From the NCBI GenBank assembly GCA_023544495.1, contig JAMJFV010000039.1:1-14580 (forward strand): a stretch of 14,580 bases of DNA, given 5' to 3'. Made by a program: the position numbers and the translations under genes. The stretch is from ANME-2 cluster archaeon (GTDB lineage: Archaea; Halobacteriota; Methanosarcinia; Methanosarcinales; Methanocomedenaceae). Within the stretch, counting starts at the first letter, position 1, and each line of letters opens with the position of its first letter. Below the pieces are notes generated by a model that was not told the DNA's origin, ran no database searches, and worked only from the letters and a program-made list of their open reading frames with translations. Below, piece by piece: positions 1 through 7,182 of this stretch.

Positions 1-96
1 AAATCTCGATTGAAGCAGCGAATTTAATTCGGATTTAAGCGATTTTAAAACTGCGGAAAATAGGCTATAAAATATCTCTATTGCATATTTATGCAT
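1..96 (-). CDS. Partial hicB-like antitoxin frame that diverges after its first residues
   Basis: An ATG at 96 overlaps the end of hicA by 8 nt and has GGAAG at 106-110, 9 nt upstream, the coupling expected of hicB behind hicA. The first residues, MHKYAIEIFYS, look like the N-terminal strand of HicB antitoxins. HicB would normally continue with an acidic stretch and a PELPGC-like motif. Here the frame continues with LFSAVLKSLKSELNSLL, which I do not recognise as HicB, and stays open to the window edge (32 codons). Neither of the other two frames restores a HicB-like sequence in the visible bases. It may be a truncated or rearranged antitoxin, or a divergent one. The rest lies outside the window. 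Identity rests on position and about 11 residues only. Confidence 0.35.
   Translation of the reverse strand, partial: MHKYAIEIFYSLFSAVLKSLKSELNSLLQSRF
19..31. repeat. Short AT-rich palindrome CGAATTTAATTCG
   Basis: A perfect 13-base palindrome with one central base lies where hicB sequence would be expected after its first codons. It may be coincidental, or it may mark an inserted or rearranged junction. Confidence 0.25.
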
Positions 97-349
97 CAGT
101 ATCATCTTCCGTTATGAAATCATATCGTTTTATTATCTTGATAAATTGTTTTACCTGATAAGGCTTTGCCTTGCCCCCTACGTTCTGAAAATTTAGCATT
201 TCTTTAATTCCTTCTTTTGCATATATCCTATGGCTCCCTTTTTGGCTCTTGAATATAAAACCAAAGACTTCTGCCGCTTTGCATAGTTTTTCAAACCGAA
301 TATTTTTAGGAATATTTTTCAACTCCTCAAATATTCGGCGTTTATTCAT
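89..349 (-). CDS. hicA: HicA-family toxin (type II toxin-antitoxin mRNA interferase)
   Basis: The 86-aa product has the layout of HicA toxins, small double-stranded-RNA-binding-fold proteins that cleave mRNA independently of the ribosome and are neutralised by HicB. The catalytic signature is seen as KGSHRIY at residues 37-43, with His40 as the presumed catalytic residue. It follows a helix containing KLCKAAEVFGF and is followed by a short strand and a basic helix (GGKAKPYQVKQFIKII, about residues 59-74). The length is at the upper end for HicA. The ribosome binding site before ATG 349 is weak, and the AT-rich upstream DNA has no convincing promoter. The partner reading frame starts inside its 3' end at 96. 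This module is probably separate from the large genes to its right, since toxin-antitoxin pairs are common at the edges of defence islands. Confidence 0.8.
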   Translation of the reverse strand: MNKRRIFEELKNIPKNIRFEKLCKAAEVFGFIFKSQKGSHRIYAKEGIKEMLNFQNVGGKAKPYQVKQFIKIIKRYDFITEDDTDA

Positions 350-522
350 GTGCGTGAAAATGACTTTATAATTAAAAAGTTAGTTGTTTTTATCTGGGTT
401 TTGAATGTATAAAAAAATAACACATCTGTACCTGCAGCCTGTCTGAAATAATCCTCACAGCTGGCTGCCACCCTGCCGAACAAGTACTTGGGTCGTAGTT
501 GGTCCCAATGTGAAAGGATCAT
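346..522 (-). CDS. Possible 58-aa small protein or gene remnant upstream of hicA
   Basis: An uninterrupted frame runs from ATG 522 to a TGA at 346-348 that overlaps the hicA start codon. Its N-terminal half reads MILSHWDQLRPKYLFGRV followed by AASCEDYFRQAAGTDV, lies in DNA clearly richer in GC than the flanks, and looks protein-like. Its C-terminal half is encoded by AT-rich DNA and looks like random translation. There is no good ribosome binding site at ATG 522, and an in-frame TAG sits five codons upstream of it. The likeliest readings are a fragment of a formerly larger gene or a chance frame. I do not recognise the family. Confidence 0.25.
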   Translation of the reverse strand: MILSHWDQLRPKYLFGRVAASCEDYFRQAAGTDVLFFYTFKTQIKTTNFLIIKSFSRT

Positions 523-587
523 GCTAAGCCATTCCTAACCGATTATTTGTATTCCGATAGGGCTTTAGGCTGGCTATGTTGAGATGG
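350..587. other. Gap between the recD-like gene and hicA
   Basis: The left part (350-420) is AT-rich and would have to hold any hicA promoter, but no convincing -35/-10 pair is visible. The right part (about 421-587) is richer in GC and contains the small frame at 346-522, a stem-loop at 434-468 and a perfect 10-bp palindrome, CAAGTACTTG, at 481-490. No clear rho-independent terminator for the large operon was found. Confidence 0.5.
434..468 (-). other. Imperfect stem-loop after the recD-like gene (weak terminator candidate)
   Basis: GCAGCCTGT at 434-442 can pair with ACAG at 457-460 and GCTGC at 464-468, leaving a 3-nt bulge and a 14-nt loop. On the minus strand a T-rich tract (TTATTTTTTTATA) starts only about 13 nt beyond the stem. 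That is too far for a textbook intrinsic terminator, so the role is uncertain. Confidence 0.25.
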
Positions 588-3500
588 TCAGTCACCAAAT
601 ACCTCCTTGATGAGTTCGGCAATCATCTGGGAGTCGATCCCGCCGTCAGGCTTGTCTTCTGTAACAATGAGTTGACGTATTGCTTTCATATTTTCCTGGC
701 GTGGCTTTATATCATGCTCTCGATACCACTCCAGCTTTTTCTTCCAACGCGTCTCATATGCGGGGTCTTGTAGCATCCCACAGTGTTCCCAGTAGTAAGT
801 GATGCCAGTGTTATCGTCCTCGATTGTGAAATCCGGGTATTTAACGACACCATCGAATTCCAAAGGGGTTTCGTAGTGATAATCTAGTTTCCAGTTGTGG
901 AGTTTATCGGCGATGATGACCTCGGATTTAGAGCGCACGGCTTCACCTCGTTCCGTCCGATGAATAAGCCACTCTTCGAGGAATGTGTCACCCACCTTGA
1001 CCGGCTTGGGCGGTCTAAAGAGATTAGTGAGTCGCGTGGCTGTGGCGGAATATCGCTCAGAGCTGAGCTTTTGGAGGTCGGTTGCTGAGCCTTGGTGAAA
1101 GATAACAACCTTTTTACTTTGCCGCGTGAGGGCTGTGTAAAGCAGTTCACGAGTAAGCATCAGCGGTGAACGTGGCAGGACGAGAAACACCACTTTAAAC
1201 TCGCTACCTTGTGCTTTATGGATAGTTAAAGCGTAGGCCAGCTCCAGATTCGCTTCGCCTTCCTCGTCAAAGTCGCCAGGATAGAATTTAAACACCTTGC
1301 CCTGCTGGGTGGAGAACTCGATTTCAAGGTTCTCAGGTTTATAGTCGCGATTTTTAGTGCGCCGATGACCTACCACCATGCCGATTTCACCGTTGGCGAG
1401 ATAACCCCATTCGTCGGGCTTGGGATAGATGCGCCAATTTGGGACTAACCAGTTTCCATTGTTGATGACTTTATCGCCATATACAAGCTGGTTATCACCC
1501 AATGGTTTAGGAATGCTACGGTATTTACCGGGATTGCGGGCCTTGTCGATTTCATGAACTTTATATCGAAGATGAATGATGCGATTAAGCGTGTTCACGC
1601 CCCACGGTTTTTGGCGCACCGGGCTGAGTATTTGCCACGCTTCGGCGCAACGACTTGCACCATCACGTTTTTCATACTTATTATTAAACCATGCCGAGCC
1701 ATTGTTGTCGATAACACCACCCAAGCTTTTCGCAAACGCCTGCCATTCTTCCATCTTGTTGTCAAATTCGAGTGACTCAGCCAGTACCGCGGGCATGAGT
1801 TTTTCCAGTTCGTCCGGGGTATTCCAAGGAATGAATCGAACGGTTTCGCTTTTTTGACGGCCGGCAAGAATCTCAAATACCTGATCCTCCCCGGGACCAA
1901 CTACATTGCCGCCAAACCATCCAGCAAGCTGGAGGTCTTCGCGTTCACCTGCGCCTTGACGGCGTGGAACAGTCAGTTCTGCATAGCCCTTGGCCACGCA
2001 TGGGAATTTGGATTCGATGTTGTCAGGGCGAAGGCGAGCGATTATGTCAACAAAGGGACGGCCTGCGCCAATAGGAGGTAACTGTCGAGGATCGCCAACA
2101 AAGATCAAACGATGCACACCGCTGATGGCTTCGAGCACTGCGCCCATCATTTCTTCGGTAAGCATCGAACACTCATCCACAATAACCGTGCGTCCGACCT
2201 TATCGCCAGGCTCTCCGGTGAGGAGATAGCGTTGTGTGGGCGGATTATAACGACTGCTATCTAAAAGGAACTTTGCAATGGTGCAGGCACGGAAGTTCTT
2301 CGCGCCAGCCCGCATGGCAAAATCTTCCATCCGAACTCGCGCCTTGCCGGTGGGAGCAAGCAGCAGGATCCCGTCATTATGAATTTCTGGACGCTGGCAG
2401 AGAACTGAAAGCAACGTTGTCTTGCCGGTGCCCGCCGGACCGATGAGCACGCTGAAACGTGATGCGGCGATTTCTGTCAGCGAAGCAGCCTTCTCCTGAC
2501 GGGCGCGCTCTTCCTTTTTTATCTCACCCTGATCAGTAGGTGTCGGTAGTCCTTTGCGTAAACGCTCTTCCTCAAGACTTCTATCCAATTCAGCTCGCCA
2601 ATTGACATTCACTTGATGGCGTTCAGCTTCGATACGCTTGTTAACCGTGGAACGTATGAGGTCACCTACTGAACCCAAGCGTTCAAGTTGATAGGCACGA
2701 TGACCATCAGCCATTTGGGTGAGTCGGATTTCACCAGAGAAACGTTCTTCTTCGGCCACGGCAAGAAGGTCGGCGTTGACCGGAGTGCGTAGTTCCTCCT
2801 CGATCTCCTCACGGTGGCGGATGGCAGTAATGATGTTAGATTGAGCATCAACGGTATCGCCGCGCAGGGCAGCACCCTCTAGTTCGCGGATAACAAGTGC
2901 CTGCAGGCGTCGTGCATCCACGGCTGTCTTGACAGTTGATGGCTCAGGAACTGGATGTCGATCACGGATAAAGCCTGTCGGAAACAAGCCGCGATCCACC
3001 GCACCAATCGAAATGGGTGTCGAGCTTAACCGAGTGGCCTCGTAAATGAGATAGGGATTTGCGAGAAGGTCTTTATCAGTAAGCATGATGTCGCATTCTT
3101 GCCGTTCCTCAGGAATTGCAATGAAACTGGCTTGATCATCTGTGAGGTCAATTCGGCTTATCAATTCAAGGAAAGAACGGCGCTCAGGGGAAAGTTTCTG
3201 CCAAGCCTTGACTATTGTGTCGTCGAGATATTGGGCAAGGTCTGGCGAAAGAAGTTTGCTGGGTGCGGAGAGAACTTTATTCCAAGCTTCCCACGGATTT
3301 CCCTCCTCACCCACATGCTCGACGAGCGCCTGAGCTATGAAATGACCCATTGGAACACCAGTGGCAGTGAGGATTGCTCCGAGTCCAGGAAAAGCACCGC
3401 GTTTTTTCCAGAGTCGTCCAAGTTGGCGGTCAATCCATTCTTCCTGGGGGCGTGTTGGATAGTCGAAAAGTTGCGCAGCACGCAGCAAAGCAGCACGACA

Positions 3501-4421
3501 GGCTAGAAGCGCACTGATAGCGGCATCGTTGCCAACATGTTCTGTGACGTAGGAAAACTCGACGAATCGGTCTTCTGGAGCAAAGGCAACCACTTCTGCA
3601 GGATCGAAGTTTCGACCTTCATCGGATTTCTCCAGTGCCTCGTGATAAGGAAGCAGGAATCCATCCTTGAAGTCCGGCCGAATGGAGTGAATGACCATCC
3701 GCTCCCAAAGAAGGCTGCGGATTTTGTCCTTGGTTGAGCCGGAGTATTCATATTCCGTCAGATTACCGATGTCCATAACTCTCCCGACTCCAATTAGCAC
3801 CCGTCGCCCTGTATCTTCGACGAGAGGAATTTGCTTGGCATAGAAAAAAACTAGCGACTCCTCTTTTTGCACATGATTCCAGAAGCACTCCAACAAAGCG
3901 CGATGATTGCGGTGGTCTTGAATCCATTTGGGATTGAAAGATAATTCTGGCTCGACGGACTGATCAACTTCATTCAATGGAAAATTATCAACGAACCCAC
4001 TAATTCTTTTGTCAGGATCCCCAAAAACAAATTTCTTGTTAAGCCAGCGAAAGGGGAGCGCAGCCGCACCATAAGGTGGAAAATGGAGTTGCGTCTTCTT
4101 GAAGTGTGAGTGTGTCTCCGGTGACGTCTTTGCATAAGGATGTTCAGGAAAGATATCTAAAGCGAAGTTTGCCATGAATGTGGCACGTTCTCGCACGCAT
4201 GGCGGATAGTCATCCACTTTGACATCCTTCAAGCTGCTTGTGGCAAACGGTTCTTCTGAAACCTCGTTTTTCTTTTCGAAGATGTTCCTTAACTTCAGGC
4301 ACGCTGTGTTGTGCTTGGGGGATTGGCACACCGTACCATTCCATCCCGCGTCATGCCATGGAACGCGAATCGAAATATGACGGAGCGGAAAAGAGGTCCA
4401 TTTTAAGTCATTTTTGCTCAT
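588..4421 (-). CDS. RecD-like superfamily 1 DNA helicase fused to a PD-(D/E)XK-type nuclease domain
   Basis: The 1277-aa product is predicted to be an ATP-dependent 5'-3' DNA helicase with an attached nuclease. Residues 1 to about 600 are a family-specific region that I cannot assign (FPLRHISIRVPWHDAGW near the start). The RecD-type ATPase core has Walker A GPAGTGKTT at about 661-669, Walker B IVDECSML at about 747, GDPRQLPP at about 775, and the UvrD_C_2 motifs IHKAQGSEF at about 1064 and YTALTR shortly after. The last 120 residues hold SKSE, then YPDF about 30 residues later, then YYWEHCG about 15 residues further. This is the E...D...ExX pattern of restriction-endonuclease-like folds. The start at 4421 is chosen because AAGGAG sits 6 nt upstream. 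An in-frame ATG at 4439 has no such site. The gene is 130 bp beyond the Rad50-like gene, so it could share its transcript or have its own promoter. A role in degrading invading DNA is inferred from context. Confidence 0.85.
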   Translation of the reverse strand: MSKNDLKWTSFPLRHISIRVPWHDAGWNGTVCQSPKHNTACLKLRNIFEKKNEVSEEPFATSSLKDVKVDDYPPCVRERATFMANFALDIFPEHPYAKTSPETHSHFKKTQLHFPPYGAAALPFRWLNKKFVFGDPDKRISGFVDNFPLNEVDQSVEPELSFNPKWIQDHRNHRALLECFWNHVQKEESLVFFYAKQIPLVEDTGRRVLIGVGRVMDIGNLTEYEYSGSTKDKIRSLLWERMVIHSIRPDFKDGFLLPYHEALEKSDEGRNFDPAEVVAFAPEDRFVEFSYVTEHVGNDAAISALLACRAALLRAAQLFDYPTRPQEEWIDRQLGRLWKKRGAFPGLGAILTATGVPMGHFIAQALVEHVGEEGNPWEAWNKVLSAPSKLLSPDLAQYLDDTIVKAWQKLSPERRSFLELISRIDLTDDQASFIAIPEERQECDIMLTDKDLLANPYLIYEATRLSSTPISIGAVDRGLFPTGFIRDRHPVPEPSTVKTAVDARRLQALVIRELEGAALRGDTVDAQSNIITAIRHREEIEEELRTPVNADLLAVAEEERFSGEIRLTQMADGHRAYQLERLGSVGDLIRSTVNKRIEAERHQVNVNWRAELDRSLEEERLRKGLPTPTDQGEIKKEERARQEKAASLTEIAASRFSVLIGPAGTGKTTLLSVLCQRPEIHNDGILLLAPTGKARVRMEDFAMRAGAKNFRACTIAKFLLDSSRYNPPTQRYLLTGEPGDKVGRTVIVDECSMLTEEMMGAVLEAISGVHRLIFVGDPRQLPPIGAGRPFVDIIARLRPDNIESKFPCVAKGYAELTVPRRQGAGEREDLQLAGWFGGNVVGPGEDQVFEILAGRQKSETVRFIPWNTPDELEKLMPAVLAESLEFDNKMEEWQAFAKSLGGVIDNNGSAWFNNKYEKRDGASRCAEAWQILSPVRQKPWGVNTLNRIIHLRYKVHEIDKARNPGKYRSIPKPLGDNQLVYGDKVINNGNWLVPNWRIYPKPDEWGYLANGEIGMVVGHRRTKNRDYKPENLEIEFSTQQGKVFKFYPGDFDEEGEANLELAYALTIHKAQGSEFKVVFLVLPRSPLMLTRELLYTALTRQSKKVVIFHQGSATDLQKLSSERYSATATRLTNLFRPPKPVKVGDTFLEEWLIHRTERGEAVRSKSEVIIADKLHNWKLDYHYETPLEFDGVVKYPDFTIEDDNTGITYYWEHCGMLQDPAYETRWKKKLEWYREHDIKPRQENMKAIRQLIVTEDKPDGGIDSQMIAELIKEVFGD

Positions 4422-4551
4422 AATTTTCTCCTTAATCATTGATTTTGTTTATTAATAAATAAATGTTAACTTATTGATGAAAATCTTAGTGAATGAAGTT
4501 TTCTAAATCATTTCTTATGTGAAACCATTTGCATGACAGTTTTATTAATCA
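4422..4551. other. AT-rich spacer between the Rad50-like and RecD-like genes
   Basis: The 130-bp spacer has no gene. It contains a perfect AT-only palindrome, TTTATTAATAAA, at 4448-4459, and the 11-mer CAATGATTAAG (minus strand) at 4431-4441, which also occurs upstream of the Mre11-like gene. No GC-rich terminator hairpin or clear sigma-70 promoter was found. The Rad50-like gene ends with two consecutive in-frame TGA codons at the right edge of the spacer. Confidence 0.4.
4428..4433 (-). promoter_or_regulatory. Ribosome binding site that decides the recD-like start
   Basis: AAGGAG lies 6 nt before ATG 4421. The upstream in-frame ATG at 4439 has only AT-rich sequence before it, so the shorter form is preferred. 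Confidence 0.75.
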
Positions 4552-7182
4552 TCATAATCTAATTACTGTTGCCTCACCGACGTTGCTATATCGGTCTGGT
4601 ACACAAGTAAGCATAATGATTTGGCATTCTCGACCTGCCTTCGCAAGAACAGCTCCCATCAATTTAAGTCGTTCTGGGTCTGAATATCCCAGAGCGTCAT
4701 CTAAAATAAGGGGTGCTCCACTGTCTTTTGAAACCGTCATCGCACAGGCTAAACGAGATATAAGAGAAATCTGTTCTTTTGTTCCACCACTTAATGACTC
4801 AAATGGGACATTGTAACCATCCATCGTTCGACTAGCAACTTCTAAATTCTCAGTTACCTCCACCTCAAAGGAGTTGTTGAATACAATACGTCCGAGCTTT
4901 TCGATTTTCTCTTTGAGAGGACCCACATATCCGAGACGTACCTTATCGCGTTCCTCTTTTATAGTTTCGTACAGCAAATTGGCTGCTAAAGCCCTCCGGA
5001 ACAACGCTGCGTTTTCTTGCCGTATGTGTTCGAGATGACTCCGAGCTGTATGGTGCTTCTCATGCAAGCCCTCTTCACCAAATATCTTGAGACGAGTTCG
5101 CACTTCCATGTTTTCTTTTTGCGCCGCTAAACGCGTTTTCTCTACCGTTTGCAGAGAACCATTTGCCGTTTCCGCCAGAGTTCTTACTTTATCAGGTTCC
5201 TTGTCACGAAGATTTTCCTCGGCTGACTTGACTTTCTCCTTTTCTGTACAGACATTCTCGGTGTACTTCGAAAGTTCTGATTCAAGTTCGTCATCAGGAG
5301 TGATCCTCCTAGATCGTGTAAGTTTACTTTCAACATGTTTTAATTCGTCATCCTTAAGGTCAAGTTCCACCTTCATTTTCTGGTATTTTTCATTCAGTCC
5401 ATCGTGCAACTTGCGGGCTGCATCCAATTTCCTTCTTGCTTCCTCCCATACCTTATTGGCTGTTTCAAGTCCATCCTCTGTACATCCTAGTTCCTTCTTC
5501 GCAAATTCTAGGTTTGGAGGAAGATTGGGTTCCGGTACCCGGTCAGCGGGATAAGCAGGAACACTTATTTCCAATCCTGTGACAATTTTTTCCAGTTCTT
5601 CATATGTGAGGTCGCGAAGGTTTTCTATCTCGATTTTCTTCTGTCTCTCTATAGACTGCTGAGCTTCCCGTCGCACATCAAAGGATTCCATCGCCTCATC
5701 CACATTGCTCACTCCGACATCTTCGCATGCAGTATCAAGCTTCTGTTTTGCGTCTTTAACTTTTTTTAAAAGATTTGATAAACTGGACCCCGCTATCAAT
5801 TCCATTTGCAAATATCCAGGAATCGTCACGCAAACCCGATCAGACACGGATAAATTGCGCTCCTCGTCCTTTGCGATAGTGTTTTGCTCACCATCAATCT
5901 GGAAGTCAAGATCGGTCAGACCTCGTAGAAGAACATTTGGTGCACCTATTTCCAACTTCGCCTTATTTTCAATTAGTGAGCGCTCAGCCTTCTGTATTGC
6001 TTTGAGAGTTTCTTCGTCTACATTGTTTTTCGCCAGTAATTCTTCAGCCCGGGCTGCCTCTTCCCAGGCACTTTCTATATGGGCTTTACGTTCCTTCAGT
6101 TGTTCCAAATGCAGCTTATTGTTGAAGTAGTCATAATCCGCACGATACAGATTAAGAAGTGATTCTGTCTCTTTGCGTTGCGCTTCGGCTGAGGACGAAT
6201 CCGATTGTGCTGTGTCCATATCGGTCTTCTCCTTCTTGACAGATGTAGTTGATATTTTGATGGATTCGTATCGTTTAGAGTGTGCTTCATGGGCTTTGGT
6301 GACCGCATCGATAAGTTCTTGACGCACTTCCTTGTCGCGCTCTGCGGCCTGTTCAGATTTTTGTGCAGACTCCAACTTAAGACGAGCAGTTTCAAGAACA
6401 TTTTCAAGATTTTTGATTTCATCGAGAGATTTTGTGTATTTTGAAATATCCGCCTGGAGATTTAGTTCTTGTTTCTTTAAACGTTCCAGTTTCAAGCCAA
6501 GATCTGCAGCGCGAACTATATCTGTTTCCAAGTCTTGAATCTGTTTTTCCAGTGAGACAACTTCGATTTCTAATTTATCTTGGGCTTTTTTTGCCTCCTG
6601 CAATTCCTTTTTTTCGCTGCCGTGTTCCGTAAAATAGCGCCTATATTCCTCACGAACCTCATCGAAAAGGGTTTCCTCTCGTGGATCTGCCCGATGTCCA
6701 CCTGCAGCAACATCAAGTGCAGCCGATAAAGATGTTTTGTTAGATAAGTTGGCCTGCTGAATCGCTTCACCTTGCTGAATGCAGAGAGCTTTCCACAGGT
6801 CAATATCAATGGTTTCGTGTAGAATCTCATTAGCACGTTCATGAGCTTCACGGCCAGTGTGATTTTCCGGCTTTGGACTTGTAATTTTAAGGGTAGTTTC
6901 CGGTTTCTTGTAAAACCTCTTGAAGTATGTAAAGACGTAGGGGCCGCTTTCTGCCTCTAGTTCAATCTCTGGACCTGCATCAAGATGTACAGGTCTAATT
7001 GCACCGATACTTTGATTCTTACTTGAATCGAGATAATCGAAAAGAAGCCTTATTGCTTCGCCAAGGCTGGTTTTTCCAGCCTCATTCGCCCCTTCCACGA
7101 TAGTTAAGCCATTGGAACCGAATCGCACTTCGGACTTATCAATTCCTCGGTAATTGGCCAGTCGCAGGCGGAGGAGTTTCAT
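4552..7182 (-). CDS. Rad50/SbcC-like (YhaN-like) SMC-type ATPase
   Basis: The 876-aa product has the split ABC-ATPase plan of SMC/Rad50 proteins. The N-terminal lobe has Walker A GANEAGKTS at residues 31-39. The C-terminal lobe has the signature SLSGGTKEQIS at about 793-803, Walker B PLILDDALGYSDPERL at about 820-835, and LTCVPDRY near the end. Between them are two long charged segments, about 170-400 and 470-740, typical of antiparallel coiled coil. The middle (about 400-470, with NVLLRGLTDLDFQIDGEQ and VCVTIPGYLQ) looks beta-rich rather than coiled. No CxxC zinc hook is present anywhere. The start at 7182 overlaps the Mre11-like stop as ATGA, with GGGAGGG at 7187-7193, so translation is coupled. 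Known relatives work with a Mre11/SbcD nuclease to recognise and process DNA ends. A role in defence is inferred from neighbours. Confidence 0.87.
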   Translation of the reverse strand: MKLLRLRLANYRGIDKSEVRFGSNGLTIVEGANEAGKTSLGEAIRLLFDYLDSSKNQSIGAIRPVHLDAGPEIELEAESGPYVFTYFKRFYKKPETTLKITSPKPENHTGREAHERANEILHETIDIDLWKALCIQQGEAIQQANLSNKTSLSAALDVAAGGHRADPREETLFDEVREEYRRYFTEHGSEKKELQEAKKAQDKLEIEVVSLEKQIQDLETDIVRAADLGLKLERLKKQELNLQADISKYTKSLDEIKNLENVLETARLKLESAQKSEQAAERDKEVRQELIDAVTKAHEAHSKRYESIKISTTSVKKEKTDMDTAQSDSSSAEAQRKETESLLNLYRADYDYFNNKLHLEQLKERKAHIESAWEEAARAEELLAKNNVDEETLKAIQKAERSLIENKAKLEIGAPNVLLRGLTDLDFQIDGEQNTIAKDEERNLSVSDRVCVTIPGYLQMELIAGSSLSNLLKKVKDAKQKLDTACEDVGVSNVDEAMESFDVRREAQQSIERQKKIEIENLRDLTYEELEKIVTGLEISVPAYPADRVPEPNLPPNLEFAKKELGCTEDGLETANKVWEEARRKLDAARKLHDGLNEKYQKMKVELDLKDDELKHVESKLTRSRRITPDDELESELSKYTENVCTEKEKVKSAEENLRDKEPDKVRTLAETANGSLQTVEKTRLAAQKENMEVRTRLKIFGEEGLHEKHHTARSHLEHIRQENAALFRRALAANLLYETIKEERDKVRLGYVGPLKEKIEKLGRIVFNNSFEVEVTENLEVASRTMDGYNVPFESLSGGTKEQISLISRLACAMTVSKDSGAPLILDDALGYSDPERLKLMGAVLAKAGRECQIIMLTCVPDRYSNVGEATVIRL

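Noticed and set aside
884..1900. Several 60-100 codon frames on both strands within the RecD-like gene
   Set aside because: They lie fully inside a motif-supported gene, in other frames, with no ribosome binding site or recognisable product.
4422..4439. Longer start of the RecD-like gene at ATG 4439
   Set aside because: There is no ribosome binding site before it, while AAGGAG is ideally spaced for ATG 4421.
5087..5554. 155-codon Ser-rich open frame on the plus strand opposite the Rad50-like gene
   Set aside because: It is the antisense of a coiled-coil coding region. Its Ser/Phe-rich composition is what reversed Lys/Glu codons give, and it has no domain signal. The same reasoning removes the other plus-strand frames inside the large genes.
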